Positions 22,575 to 32,793 of a DNA stretch of 64,000 nucleotides are shown here, piece by piece. The position numbers and the translations under genes are program-made. The stretch comes from Diphasiastrum complanatum (Eukaryota > Streptophyta > Lycopodiopsida > Lycopodiales > Lycopodiaceae): contig CM055110.1 in the NCBI GenBank assembly GCA_029204225.1, positions 37,150,116 through 37,214,115 of the forward strand, read 5' to 3'. How positions within the stretch are numbered: the first letter of the stretch is position 1; each line of letters opens with the position of its first letter. The notes beneath the pieces are model-generated. The model saw only the letters and a program-made list of their open reading frames with translations. It was not told where the DNA came from and did no database searches.

Positions 22575-23810
22575 CCAGATTCCGGAACCAAAATTCCCGA
22601 TGACGGATGCTATGAAGTGGCAAGAAGCTATGGAAAGCGAGTACAACTCACCTTTGACGAATCAGACTTGGACACTGGTCGACTTCCCCACTCACAAGAG
22701 AGTTATCAACAACAAGTGGATCTTCAAGAAGAAGATCAACTTTGATGGTTCCATTGCCAAATGGAAAGCACGGCTGGTGGCTAAAGGATTCACTCAAGTC
22801 CGAGGAGTGGATTATTAAGAAATTTTCAATCAGGACCCTGATTGCGTTAGCAGCCACAGAAGACCTTGAATTGCACCAAATGGATGTCAAGACAACATTT
22901 CTCAACGACAACGTACACCTTCCTACCGGAAGGATTCGAAGTCAAAGGCCAAGAGCACAAAGTGTGCAAGCTGTACAAAGCAATCTACGATCTGAAATAG
23001 GCCGCAAGAACGTGGTTTGATAGAATCAACTCTTATCTCATTCTATTGGGATTTGCAAACAATTCAGCTGACTGTAGCATATAGGCAGCAATGTTCACAT
23101 AGCTCTTTACGTAGATGATACATTTATTCTATCTAACGACACTTCTCTACTGCACACTACTAAGAGTGATCTGTCAAAGGAATTTGACATGACTGATTTA
23201 GGAGCTGTCAATTCTTTGCTAGGAATTCACATTACTAGAAATAGGCTTCCGAAGAAGATCTATCTTAGCCAGCAGACATATCTAAAAGGCATTTTAGAAA
23301 AATTTCATATGTTTGATTGCAAACCCATTGATACTCCAATAGATCCAAGTATAGTATTGACTAAATCTACTTGTGCTGATTTTGATAGTGAAGTACTTGA
23401 CATAGCGAAGTACCCTTATCATTCACTAATAGGATCTTTAATGTATGCAATGTTGTGTACTAGACCAGATTTAACATACACTGTTAGCACGTTAAGTCAA
23501 TTCATGTCTAATCCTAGGATCTCTCATTAGAAAGCGTTAAAGAGAGTGATGAGATATATTCAGGGAAGTTTAGATCACATCTTATGTTATCATGGAAATG
23601 CTATCAACCCACTCGTCCTGCGAGGCTATTCCGACTCAGATTGGAAAGGAAGAGTCTCTACTAGAAAATCTACCTCCAGGTCTGTTTCTATCTGGCAGGG
23701 GGACCGATTTCGTGGAACTCAAGGAAGTAGAAATCAGTTGTCCAACGGCGAAAGAGGAAGAAAAAGATGCAAGCGATACCATATTGACAAGCGCTTGAAA
23801 GTATAACATT
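22575..23810 (+). pseudogene. Copia D fragment (RT to RNase H)
   Basis: D-A-M-K-W-Q-E-A-M-E, N-K-W-I-F-K-K-K, A-R-L-V-A-K-G-F-T-Q and Q-M-D-V-K-T-T-F-L-N mark the RT start. Y-V-D-D-T-F-I-L-S is present near 23112. The frame then runs M-T-D-L-G-A-V-N-S-L-L-G-I (23189) to S-Q-F-M-S-N-P (23530) and into RNase H S-D-S-D-W-K-G. Stops and frameshifts occur throughout, and integrase and the RNase H C-terminus are missing. Close relatives are copia E (minus, 51929-52935) and the RT stub of copia G (59590-59643). Confidence 0.85.
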
Positions 23811-24600
23811 TACTGAGATCAGACATTAGAGGAGTTACAAACATCAAAAGAGCCATCTAAGAAATGCCACGTAGAACCAAAAAAACGCCGGATTTTGGAG
23901 ATCCGACGGACTTTTGGGTCTTGTTTAGCTTAACCTTACTAGTAATGTGTAGTTAACATGACACGATTATAACACATGCAACTGCGACTTCAAGAACCTA
24001 TGACGATCATTAGCTAACATTTTCAAATTTGAAAATGAGATTGTGTCCCTCGTTTTAATTAGCGAGAGAATAAACATAGAATCTCAGGTACGCCATGAAT
24101 GAAGAAGAATGTCTATTTTCTTTTTGGTCTGTCAGCTGATGTTTGCGGAGATGTCTCAGTTTCATCTACACATTGTTCTCCCTGCCGAGAATGCTTCAAT
24201 AGCTAAAAGAGGAGTAGTGAAAGAATCCACAGTTTCTCCACTTGATATGATCGCTCACAAAATCAACCAAAGAGAAAACTTTCTCCCGAATGAAATGATA
24301 CTGGATTTCTATGTGCTTGGATTTGCCATGAAATCTGGGATTTAGTGACAATGAAATATAGCTCTCAAGTTGTCACACGGAATGGTGGTAGCATTGAACT
24401 GAGCATGATGTAAGTCGTGAAGTAATAACCTGGTCCATATAGTTTTTTTTGAAGCTTGGCATGTTGCGATGTACTCTGTCTCTGTTGAAGAATTCTCTAC
24501 AGGCCTTGCAGGCAAGCTTCATTGTCGTTGGCACAGCTTTGCAATATTTCATTTCGTACTTTTCAAGCACGCTTCCTAAGTACCTTCTCTGCCTGAATTG
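23811..24600. other. Intergenic with short unidentified frames
   Basis: A 78-codon open frame at 24109-24345 (plus) has a hydrophobic N-terminus and no recognisable family. A Cys-containing minus frame at 24373-24570 is equally anonymous. A GATCCGAC motif near 23905 resembles the palindromic family at 25080-25450. I do not call genes here. Confidence 0.3.
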
Positions 24601-24639
24601 GATCCGGTCGCATCCGCTAGCTCTCTGAACCTAATGACT

Positions 24640-25053
24640 GCCTCTCCCAAAAAAATGCTTCTTTGCATAGATTATTGATCTACCCATCTCCATAATTGGA
24701 TGGCTCCTCTAGTCAACCATTCCATTTTGATGGGGACTCCATGGAGCTGCAAGTTCCCTTTTGATTCCCTCTTCCTTACAAAATGAAGCAAATGTAGTTG
24801 GGGGATATTCTTCGCCATGTTTGCGTCAATCTGATCCTTTGAAATCAACAAACCGATCTCTCACCCAGCCATTTGCATTGAAATTCTTGAACTTCAAAGG
24901 TGCCTCTCCTTTGCCTTTGAGTAGACATAGAAATGAATAATCATCTATCATTGCTATAAAGTATCTTGCTCCACCTAATACTGGAGTTAGCGTATGTCCA
25001 CTAAGATCAGTGTGTATAATTAGTTCTAAGGGCTTCATGTTTCTGATTGCCAC
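24640..25053 (-). pseudogene. Copia integrase core fragment J
   Basis: The minus strand reads P-L-E-L-I-I-H-T-D-L-S-G-H and Y-F-I-A-M-I-D-D-Y-S, the first catalytic Asp region. After frame changes come E-E-Y-P-P-T-T-F-A-S-F-C-K-E-E-G-I-K-R-E and S-P-H-Q-N-G-M-V, the second and third blocks. The zinc finger, C-terminal part and all flanking domains are absent. Confidence 0.75.
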
Positions 25054-25074
25054 AATAACATATCATGTAGATTC

Positions 25075-25450
25075 TGACGTGGGCGTCCGACGTATGTTCA
25101 AAAATTTCATAATCTGTCGCAATCAGACACGTCAAAGTCTGACGTCCCAGTAAAAAATCCGAAAATTAGAGTCCAGCGATCGGGAAATATGGGCGGCAAC
25201 CAATTTTTGAAAGGCACGTCGGAATCCAACATGTCGGATTCCGACATGCAGATGTGGATATGACCTGCCATAGTTTTAAAAAAAAATACGTGTAATCCGA
25301 CGTGGAAGTCGGAATCCGACGTCCATGTCGGCAATCCATAAAGCCTGTCCACGACATCTGGCACCTGTTGTCTGGGCCTGAGTGGGCACAGACGTCGAAT
25401 TTCGACACGTTTGGAAGGACGTCGGAATCCGACGTCTGTTTCGATTGCCG
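25075..25450. repeat. Cluster of GTCGGAATCCGAC palindromes
   Basis: At least six imperfect copies of (GAC)GTCGGAATCCGAC(GTC) occur, for example near 25207, 25225, 25296 and 25420, with degenerate ones at about 25085, 25130 and 25390. Single members lie at 22522 and 26695-26760. They resemble subterminal repeats of a DNA transposon. An open minus frame across this block is a by-product of the repeats. Confidence 0.55.
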
Positions 25451-25696
25451 AATTCGTGCGATCCAGCGCCTTCTCTCTCACTTTGTTTTTTGCAGATTTG
25501 AGCGTCTTTGGAGCAATTGAGGGTGATTGAAGACCAGTGCTTGAGGGCTTGAAGATCAGTGCTTGAGGGTGCTTCAAGATCAGTGCTTGAAGATCATTGT
25601 TTGAGGTTGGTGCTTGATTCTTGTTTGTTTGTTTGAGGTTGGTGTTTGTTTGTTTGTTTTAAGAAGAAATAGAGAGTGTGAAAGATAGAAAGAGAT

Positions 25697-26672
<976 letters not shown>

Positions 26673-26674
<2 letters not shown>

Positions 26675-27404
26675 TGTGTGATTTGATTAAGATGGGCGTC
26701 GGACATCAGTCGGGCAAATTTTTACATCATTCTGTATTTACAGACGTCGGAACCCCTTTGAATATAGTCCAATAGAATTAAGAGGTGCATGGATCAATGA
26801 TCCAATAGGATCAAGAGGTGACAAAATATGGTCCAATCATAGTTAAGCATAGTGGTAGCTCGTGGATCTACTAGTATCATTGTACTCCTCATTTTGGATC
26901 TAATTGATTTGGTGATTTCATGGATTTTGTGAGTTATTGGATTTCTAGCTTTCTCTCTCTACCCGAGAGCTCATGATGCTTTTTCTCTCTCTACCCGAGG
27001 AGAGCAGCTTGTTTTTACTTAGATTATTTTTTGAATACTTCTCACATGTGTGAGTGTGAGTTGGAAGTGATTGAATGCATGTAGTAGTGTGTTTTTGCCA
27101 TAGATTCAAAGATAGATTTTGAATCTCAATCTAGTCTTGATCTTGGTGCATCTACACACCTTAGGAGATCACAAGTACATGATTCGACTCCCTCTTAGGC
27201 TTGAACTGTTTCTTTGATTTTCTCTGTTGCCGTAGAGTGCCTGGTCAGAACCATCTTTGTGATCAAGATGCTCTCTGGCCTCGACTTTCTCTCGAATCTC
27301 GACAATCGCCTTTTCGAGGTTCATGGTAGGATCTTTCGGGAAAAACAAGAAAGGTACCTAGTAAACCTAGCATAGGAGGAGTCAAAGCTCATCGATCTTT
27401 ATAA
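26673..27404. other. Non-coding, LTR-like
   Basis: Contains a twofold CTTTCTCTCTCTACCCGAG repeat (about 26951 and 26982), an ACATGTGTGAGTGTGAG string and CACCTTAGGAGATC, which also appears inverted near position 95. No reading frame is supported. It lies upstream of gene T. Confidence 0.3.
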
Positions 27405-28197
27405 AATCATTCTAAAGAGTTGTCTAAGATCCAATACTCTATTTGGAAAGATGTTATTTCTGCAACACATGACTTTGAAGATAAAGGAACAACAAGGGCA
27501 AAGAAGGTTGAAGTTTAGAAAAAGCTCAATAATATGGTTGAAGTGCTTAGAAAAGACACAATTTCATATGCAGATGCACTCCTATTGAAGAAAACAGCAA
27601 TAGAGTTTGTAGATCCAGTTAGGGTGGCTTGGGGCTCAGATCACATCACCCACTACATGGTAGGATACATTTGAACAATGTCTTACAATTTTATAATTTT
27701 AGTATAACTTGCTTGATAGATTTTAAATGCATAGTTTTCTACCAATGCATGAATCTTTGATATTGCAGCACATACTAAGGCATCATGCATCATTTTTTGC
27801 AAAAAAGTATGGCAGTTTGAGTATATGTTCCTCACAAGGAATGGAGAAATCACATTGGCAAGCAAGAGCAACATTTCATCAAAATACACAACTTGATAGA
27901 TTCTAACCAATGTATAAATCTTTGATATTGCAGCACATACTAAGGCATCATGCATCATTTTTTGCAAAAAAGTATGGCAGTTTGAGTATATGGTCTTCAC
28001 AAGGAATGGAAAAATCACATTGGCAGGCAAGAGCAGCATTTCATCGAAATACGCAACATGGTGGAACATCCTCAAAAGATAGTTACATCATTCAGCTACT
28101 CCAATGGTTTTATAGACCAGCTCAAGTTCGATACACAACAAGATCAACTGAATATCAAAGATTCAAAAAAGCATGTAAATTTATAAGCCAAAATTAG
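27405..28197 (+). pseudogene. Gene T: transposase-like gene, C-terminal part, last exon duplicated
   Basis: The frame reads Y-S-I-W-K-D-V-I-S-A-T-H-D-F, has a TAG (27510 region), then Y-A-D-A-L-L-L-K-K-T-A-I-E-F-V-D-P-V-R-V-A-W-G-S to 27659. A GT donor at 27660 and TTGCAG acceptors at 27768 and 27933 allow phase-0 splicing into H-I-L-R-H-H-A-S-F-F, W-S-S-Q-G-M-E-K-S-H, R-N-T-Q-H-G-G and a stop at 28197. The exon start is duplicated with a 165-bp period (27769 and 27934). I do not recognise the family with certainty; the S-x-Q-G-x-E-x-S-H ... T-x-H-G-G block recalls uncharacterised transposon proteins. It ends 81 bases from gene X copy 1, tail-to-tail. Confidence 0.45.
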
Positions 28198-28278
28198 ATT
28201 GATGGCATTCAATAAAGATCAAAAACGTGTGATCAAAAATTTTCAAATTTCACATACATTAAATGAAAAAGAATACAA

Positions 28279-29828
28279 TCATTTTTTTTCATTGTCTCTA
28301 AGGACAATTTTTGTTGTGTGGTCATGAAGGAACTTTTTCCTATCATACGGATCCAAAAATCGAGTGAATCGCCTTTTGCTCAAATCTATATATTCTGATA
28401 GAATTGCCAGAGCAGAGTATCTCATAGGAACATTTTCTGGCACATAATTAGACACTTTAAGAGCAACATCTCTTTTGACAAAAATGATTCTATATGTATT
28501 TTGTTTGGGTATTTATGCCCTTGGGCAAAATGAGATAGGGCCTTGATGGCCATGGTTAAAGTTCTCGCATTCACAAAAAACCTTTCATGAAGAACACAAA
28601 TTTTGTTATTTAAAAAATGTTTCAAATAATTAGCCAACGAGGCATCCTTCTATCTCCCGCCTTGTCTCTCTCTCAATCCTCCATGCCTACTAGCAAAGGC
28701 ATCAACTTCAACGATATCCTACAACACATACTAATGTGTTAGTCAAACTAGCAGATCAATCATCAATTACACGTTAAATAATAAATGATTTTCGTGAGAA
28801 GGTGTACTTACCAAATCCTCCTCGTCAGCTTGGATCATACCAGCGGCATCTAAATTGTGACCAGCAATAATGGTGGATTGCTGGTCAGCTGGAATAGTAT
28901 ATGTGGGAGGTGGCGGATACTTTTTCTGAAAAGCCAAAAACTCCTCCTCACTGGGCATATTAGCCTCATATGCCCTACTCTTAGATAGCATCCTTTGAAG
29001 GGCATCTGTGCCACTTGCCCATTCTACCTGGTCCTCATAGTCGATGCCATCTATGAGGTCGTCATCATCAAAGTCAATAAAATCTTTAAATTCAGAAATC
29101 ATCCTTGACATAAGAGATAATATCTCATCTTCTCTGAGATTCATTACATCTTCGATGTCGCTAATGGATAAGAATACAACATCGTCCATATGGTACATAG
29201 GGAGGTCCATCAGGGTTCTGCTCTGGTCAATCTCGCTCGTGGTAGATAACGGAGAGATAGACAAAGAACGAGCCTTGGCAGGATCATATTGTTCTGCTTG
29301 TCTGGCCTCCTCTACGTCTCCTAAAATTTCATCAGTAATGGAAACCTCTGAAGCCACATGAGTGGTAGGGGCAGGCAAACCAATCATGGACGACCCAGAA
29401 GATTATGCCTCGTCAGGGATAACAGCAGATAAGAAAAACACGAAGGCCATACCCTTCTGAACGAAGCGACATACTAGATTGTGTTTCTCACAGAGTATGA
29501 CACGTTTAAACAGATCGATAAGTTTGATAAACTTACAATCATGCCTTTGCTTGGCACTTGGCTGAGCATGAGCCAAATTTATGAAATGCACAAATCTCAG
29601 GCCGTCCATCAGAAGGGTACCCTGTTGCAAGCACTCATAAAAATCCTTGTACAGTTTAGGAAAAATTTTCCTGTGCTCAATAACAAATCTCTCTATGTCA
29701 AACTGAAAATAGAAATAGGACAAAAAATGGGCCTGTTTGTCGCTAACCTCAGCATCAACTAGGAAAGAACTAAGAGCTTTATCATAGATCAAACTAGCAG
29801 ATGAGGAGGCCGTATTGATATGACGCAC
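28279..29828 (-). pseudogene. Gene X, copy 1 (unknown protein, two exons)
   Basis: Exon 1 starts M-R-H-I-N-T at 29828 and runs in one frame to 28812 with one TAA (29403-29405). A 93-bp intron (28719-28811, GTAAGT...TTGTAG) joins in phase 0 to exon 2, which has a TAG and one frameshift and ends at 28279. Copy 2 matches across both exons: F-I-K-L-I-D-L-F-K versus F-T-K-L-F-D-L-F-K, D-E-I-L-S-L-M-S-R-M-I-S-E-F versus D-E-V-L-C-L-L-S-G-T-I-S-E-F, and F-L-H-D-H-T versus F-L-H-D-N-T. An acidic D/E-rich middle precedes the intron. No known domain was recognised. It is transcribed away from H3U from a shared intergenic region. Confidence 0.7.
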
Positions 29829-30641
29829 TGGTTAGCAAGGGGACATAAACAAGGTAAGCGCAGGCGCGTGATGGCGATATGCACTGTACGTGAATCCGAA
29901 TATCGGAACCACGCGCCAGGGAATCAGTGCAACTACGGATGTCTTTGCTAGGCGCGTGGTAGCGATATTGTACAAACAGATTTGGAGCGGGCCGGTTAAT
30001 TGGACTCAATATGCGAAACTGAATTACAAAAATGACACTCATATATATAGTCTAATATAGAGCATCTGAACCGAACACGTGTCTCAGTAACGTGCGGTCA
30101 AAATTGCCACACGTGTGGAAACGATGATGAAATCATTCTGAATGACACATGTACACTTCGGATCGTGACATGCGTCCTCGCACGTCAACTGTACTATCAT
30201 ACGCCCCAGTTGTGTTCTGGCACGTGTGTGGTCTAGATGTCGCCACGTGTTCTCACACGTGCATGCCAGCCGTCTGATCATACGAACCGCTGATATCCTG
30301 ACATGTGACGGATGTGTGTGACCACATGTGCGGGGAGTGGAGGTGTCACATCGAACGTGCAAATATGATGGGGCGTTCTACAGGTATAAAAGGACGTTTT
30401 CGGGTCTTATTTCAGTTTCTTAATTCTTCGTTCTCTGGCTCTCCTTAGTTTCCTTTGTTCACTTCCGCTCCCCATTAGACGCATATCGCTACCACGCGCC
30501 AAAGGACCCACATACCAATACAGCTGGCCCGCCCGTGCGTCGTGGCGATACGCCATCGCTTATATCGCCATCACGTGCCTCCCCTGTCGAATACCTGCTT
30601 TCCCTGCTCGTTGGCGCGTCATATCGATACCCTACCTTGCA
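29829..30641. promoter_or_regulatory. Divergent X/H3U promoter, copy 1, with seven alternating motifs
   Basis: Plus TATA box TATAAAAGG at 30385-30393 for H3U; minus TATATATAT at 30041-30049 for X. Seven 18-bp motifs near ATATCGCTACCACGCGCC alternate in orientation: 29863-29880 (-), 29900-29917 (+), 29951-29968 (-), 30483-30500 (+), 30534-30551 (-), 30562-30579 (+), 30613-30630 (-). They flank a central block with five CACGTG G-boxes (about 30073-30260) and related ACATGTG sites. The motifs look like binding sites for a dedicated protein; that role is inferred. Confidence 0.65.
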
Positions 30642-32471
30642 ATGGCCCGTACCAAGCAGACAGCCCGCCTTATCACATTTGCCCCGCCTCCTCGCCCTCC
30701 TCTACAAAGGGCAGTGGGCACTGGTAGGAGAGTAGGTCGGCCCAGAAGACCATGGTTAAGGGATATCAGGAGACTTCAGAGGACCACGAATCTTCTAATT
30801 CCTCGTGCTCCTTTCTACAGATCTGTGAGACTGGTAACAAGGTCCCTCTCACATGATGTTCGCTAGAACATAATAGGGCCTGGAAGCCCTCCATACTGCC
30901 TATGAGGACTTCCAAGTCAAATTCTTTGAGGACTCCACGCTTTGCACAGTGCACGCAAAGAGAGTTACCCTCATGCCTCAGGACATGCATCTTGTCATGA
31001 GGCTGAGGAGTACATACGATCAGGTCTTTAAGAGTGGCTTCACCTCTAGGCCACCACCTATAGAGAGAGGTTTTGTTCCTCAACGAAGAAGGAGGAAGCA
31101 GACCAAGCCCACCAGGCCTGCCAAGCAAAGGGTGGTACTCAGCAAATCACCATCCCCCCCTCACATCTCTCATGCTTTGGTTGGACCATCACACCATTCT
31201 GCAGTGCCTTCTTCTCCTTCCACCACCCCTAACTATTCAAGTAGTTCCTCTTCCATTCCCTCCATTCCATCCCACAATAACAAGGAAATGAACTCGACTG
31301 TAGATAAAATAATATCGGATCTAGATTTAAGTTTAATAGGTGATTTTTATAAGGATCTTTGTGTAAGATTTCATGTTGATCCCAAAGATTCATTTTTGGA
31401 TTCTGAGAGGTTTATAATTTTTGATGAGTATGTTGCCAAAGAAATTGACAAGCTAGGAGGTCAATTTTCTTTTTGTCTAAGTTCAATTAATTATATAAAT
31501 CACATAAATAAAAACTTTTGTGATGCCCTGAAGGAGAAGACCTCAGATATATCAAATCCAGTTGTGGAGGCTGGTTTGATGTATTCTGTAAATAGATGTC
31601 AATGCGATGATACTAAGGACATTGGAGTTGTGTTGTCCTTTTTCGCACACAACCTTCATAGTCCAACTAAGGCGACGAAGTATCTTCTCCATACAACCTC
31701 GGAGACCAAAGTCTTTATTATTCCATACTGTCAAAAGTAAGTGATTACATAGAATATATTCTAGTAATATTTTTAATAGGTATTGTAATTCCTTTAGTTT
31801 AACTAATTATCTCTTGTTTGCAGTAAGCATTGGAGTATGCATATAATCTCCCTTAGAGAAGATTCAGATGGGATCATTAATCCCATCTGTTTAAAGATGA
31901 ACTCCTTAAAGTCTACCCATGCCGAAATGGACGTGATGTACAGCAGAATGTTGCCATTTTTGCCAAGGCCGGATGGGGCCACTATAAATAGCCACCTCGA
32001 GATTGCTGATGCAGAAGTAAGTATTTCTCATCAAGTATTTGATAGGTAATATGATCTGTTTTTTTCAGAGTGCACAACTAACCTATTATATGTTTTGTGA
32101 TTGAAGTCAACTCAGTAAGAGGATGGACATAGCTGTGGATGGTTCTCCATCCGCAATGTACAGGACTTTTTAGAGTGGTACATCATGCAATCTGGGGCTC
32201 CAAATATACGAAAGGTAAATAGACTAGTGAATGGCCTAACTAGGTTATTTTTTATTTGGTTTTTGATAAGTCAATTGACCAGATTCTTTTGGATTTGCAA
32301 TATAAATGTCGAGCATTTTCAATGAATGAGATATATGAGTTTCATCAACAGATGTTGATGAACTTATTATCTCATGCAACACCTAGTCCAGCTGCGGAAA
32401 CGGGAGGCCAATCAAGTCCACAACTGACACTAGTGCAGGGTGGAGATAATCCATACTACTTTGAGCTGTAA
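30642..32471 (+). pseudogene. H3U copy 1: histone H3-like fold fused to a Ulp1-type protease, four exons
   Basis: The start encodes M-A-R-T-K-Q-T-A-R, identical to the H3 tail start. A basic linker leads to T-N-L-L-I-P-R-A-P-F-Y-R-S-V-R, CENH3-like in the alpha-N region. After a frameshift (30866-30877) come E-A-L-H-T-A-Y-E-D-F, F-F-E-D-S-T-L-C-T-V-H-A-K-R-V-T-L-M-P-Q-D and M-R-L-R, the H3 alpha-2/alpha-3 helices. A basic linker (R-R-R-R-K-Q-T-K) and about 200 residues follow. Introns 31737-31823, 32017-32106 and 32215-32270 (all GT-AG) give exons 2-4. Ulp1 signature: P-Y-C-Q-N-K-H-W (His codon 31828), M-N-S-L (Asn where Asp is usual), then Q-[TAA]-E-D-G-H-S-C-G-W-F (Cys codon 32134), the stop replacing the oxyanion Gln. 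About 530 codons. Ulp1 enzymes cleave SUMO-type modifiers; H3-type histones build nucleosomes. Confidence 0.78.
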
Positions 32472-32793
32472 CTAATAGATTAAATAGAGATATACATTTT
32501 TGATGTAATGCCCTGTGAATAATTATGGGCATATAGAAAGATAGAGACAATGAGAAAAAAGCATCCATTGTTAAATACAGGACACACATGTACATTCTCA
32601 GAAAATGAGAAATATATTGATATTTATGAGAGCTTTTGCAAAACTTGTATCATAATTGCTCTATTATCTGAACAATTCCGTCCAAATCTTTGCATTTTAT
32701 TTTTTCTTCATCTTTTACGTATCTGCACAAACATACATTAATCAAATTATAGTTAGTGATCCGAATATTGACAAAAAGGATAATGAATATAAA
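32472..32793. other. Convergent 3' spacer between H3U and Y, copy 1
   Basis: AT-rich, no gene. It separates the last H3U exon stop from the gene Y stop. Likely holds both polyadenylation regions. In copy 2 this spacer is absent and the two genes overlap at their ends. Confidence 0.5.

Noticed and set aside
25107-25577. 156-codon minus-strand frame
   Set aside because: Runs across the GTCGGAATCCGAC palindromes, which keep all frames open; no family resemblance.
27683-28075. 130-codon minus frame with an internal protein repeat
   Set aside because: The repeat comes from the 165-bp DNA duplication; the plus strand carries the spliced gene T.
28767-29387. Gene X as two separate genes split at 29403
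   Set aside because: Both halves are in the same frame around a single TAA, and the copy 2 protein aligns across the point.
29821-30641. CRISPR-like array
   Set aside because: Motifs alternate in orientation and spacers are uneven; eukaryotic promoter context with TATA boxes.
30835-30866. 31-bp intron bridging the frameshift in H3U copy 1
   Set aside because: Too short for plant splicing; a small indel explains the frame change.
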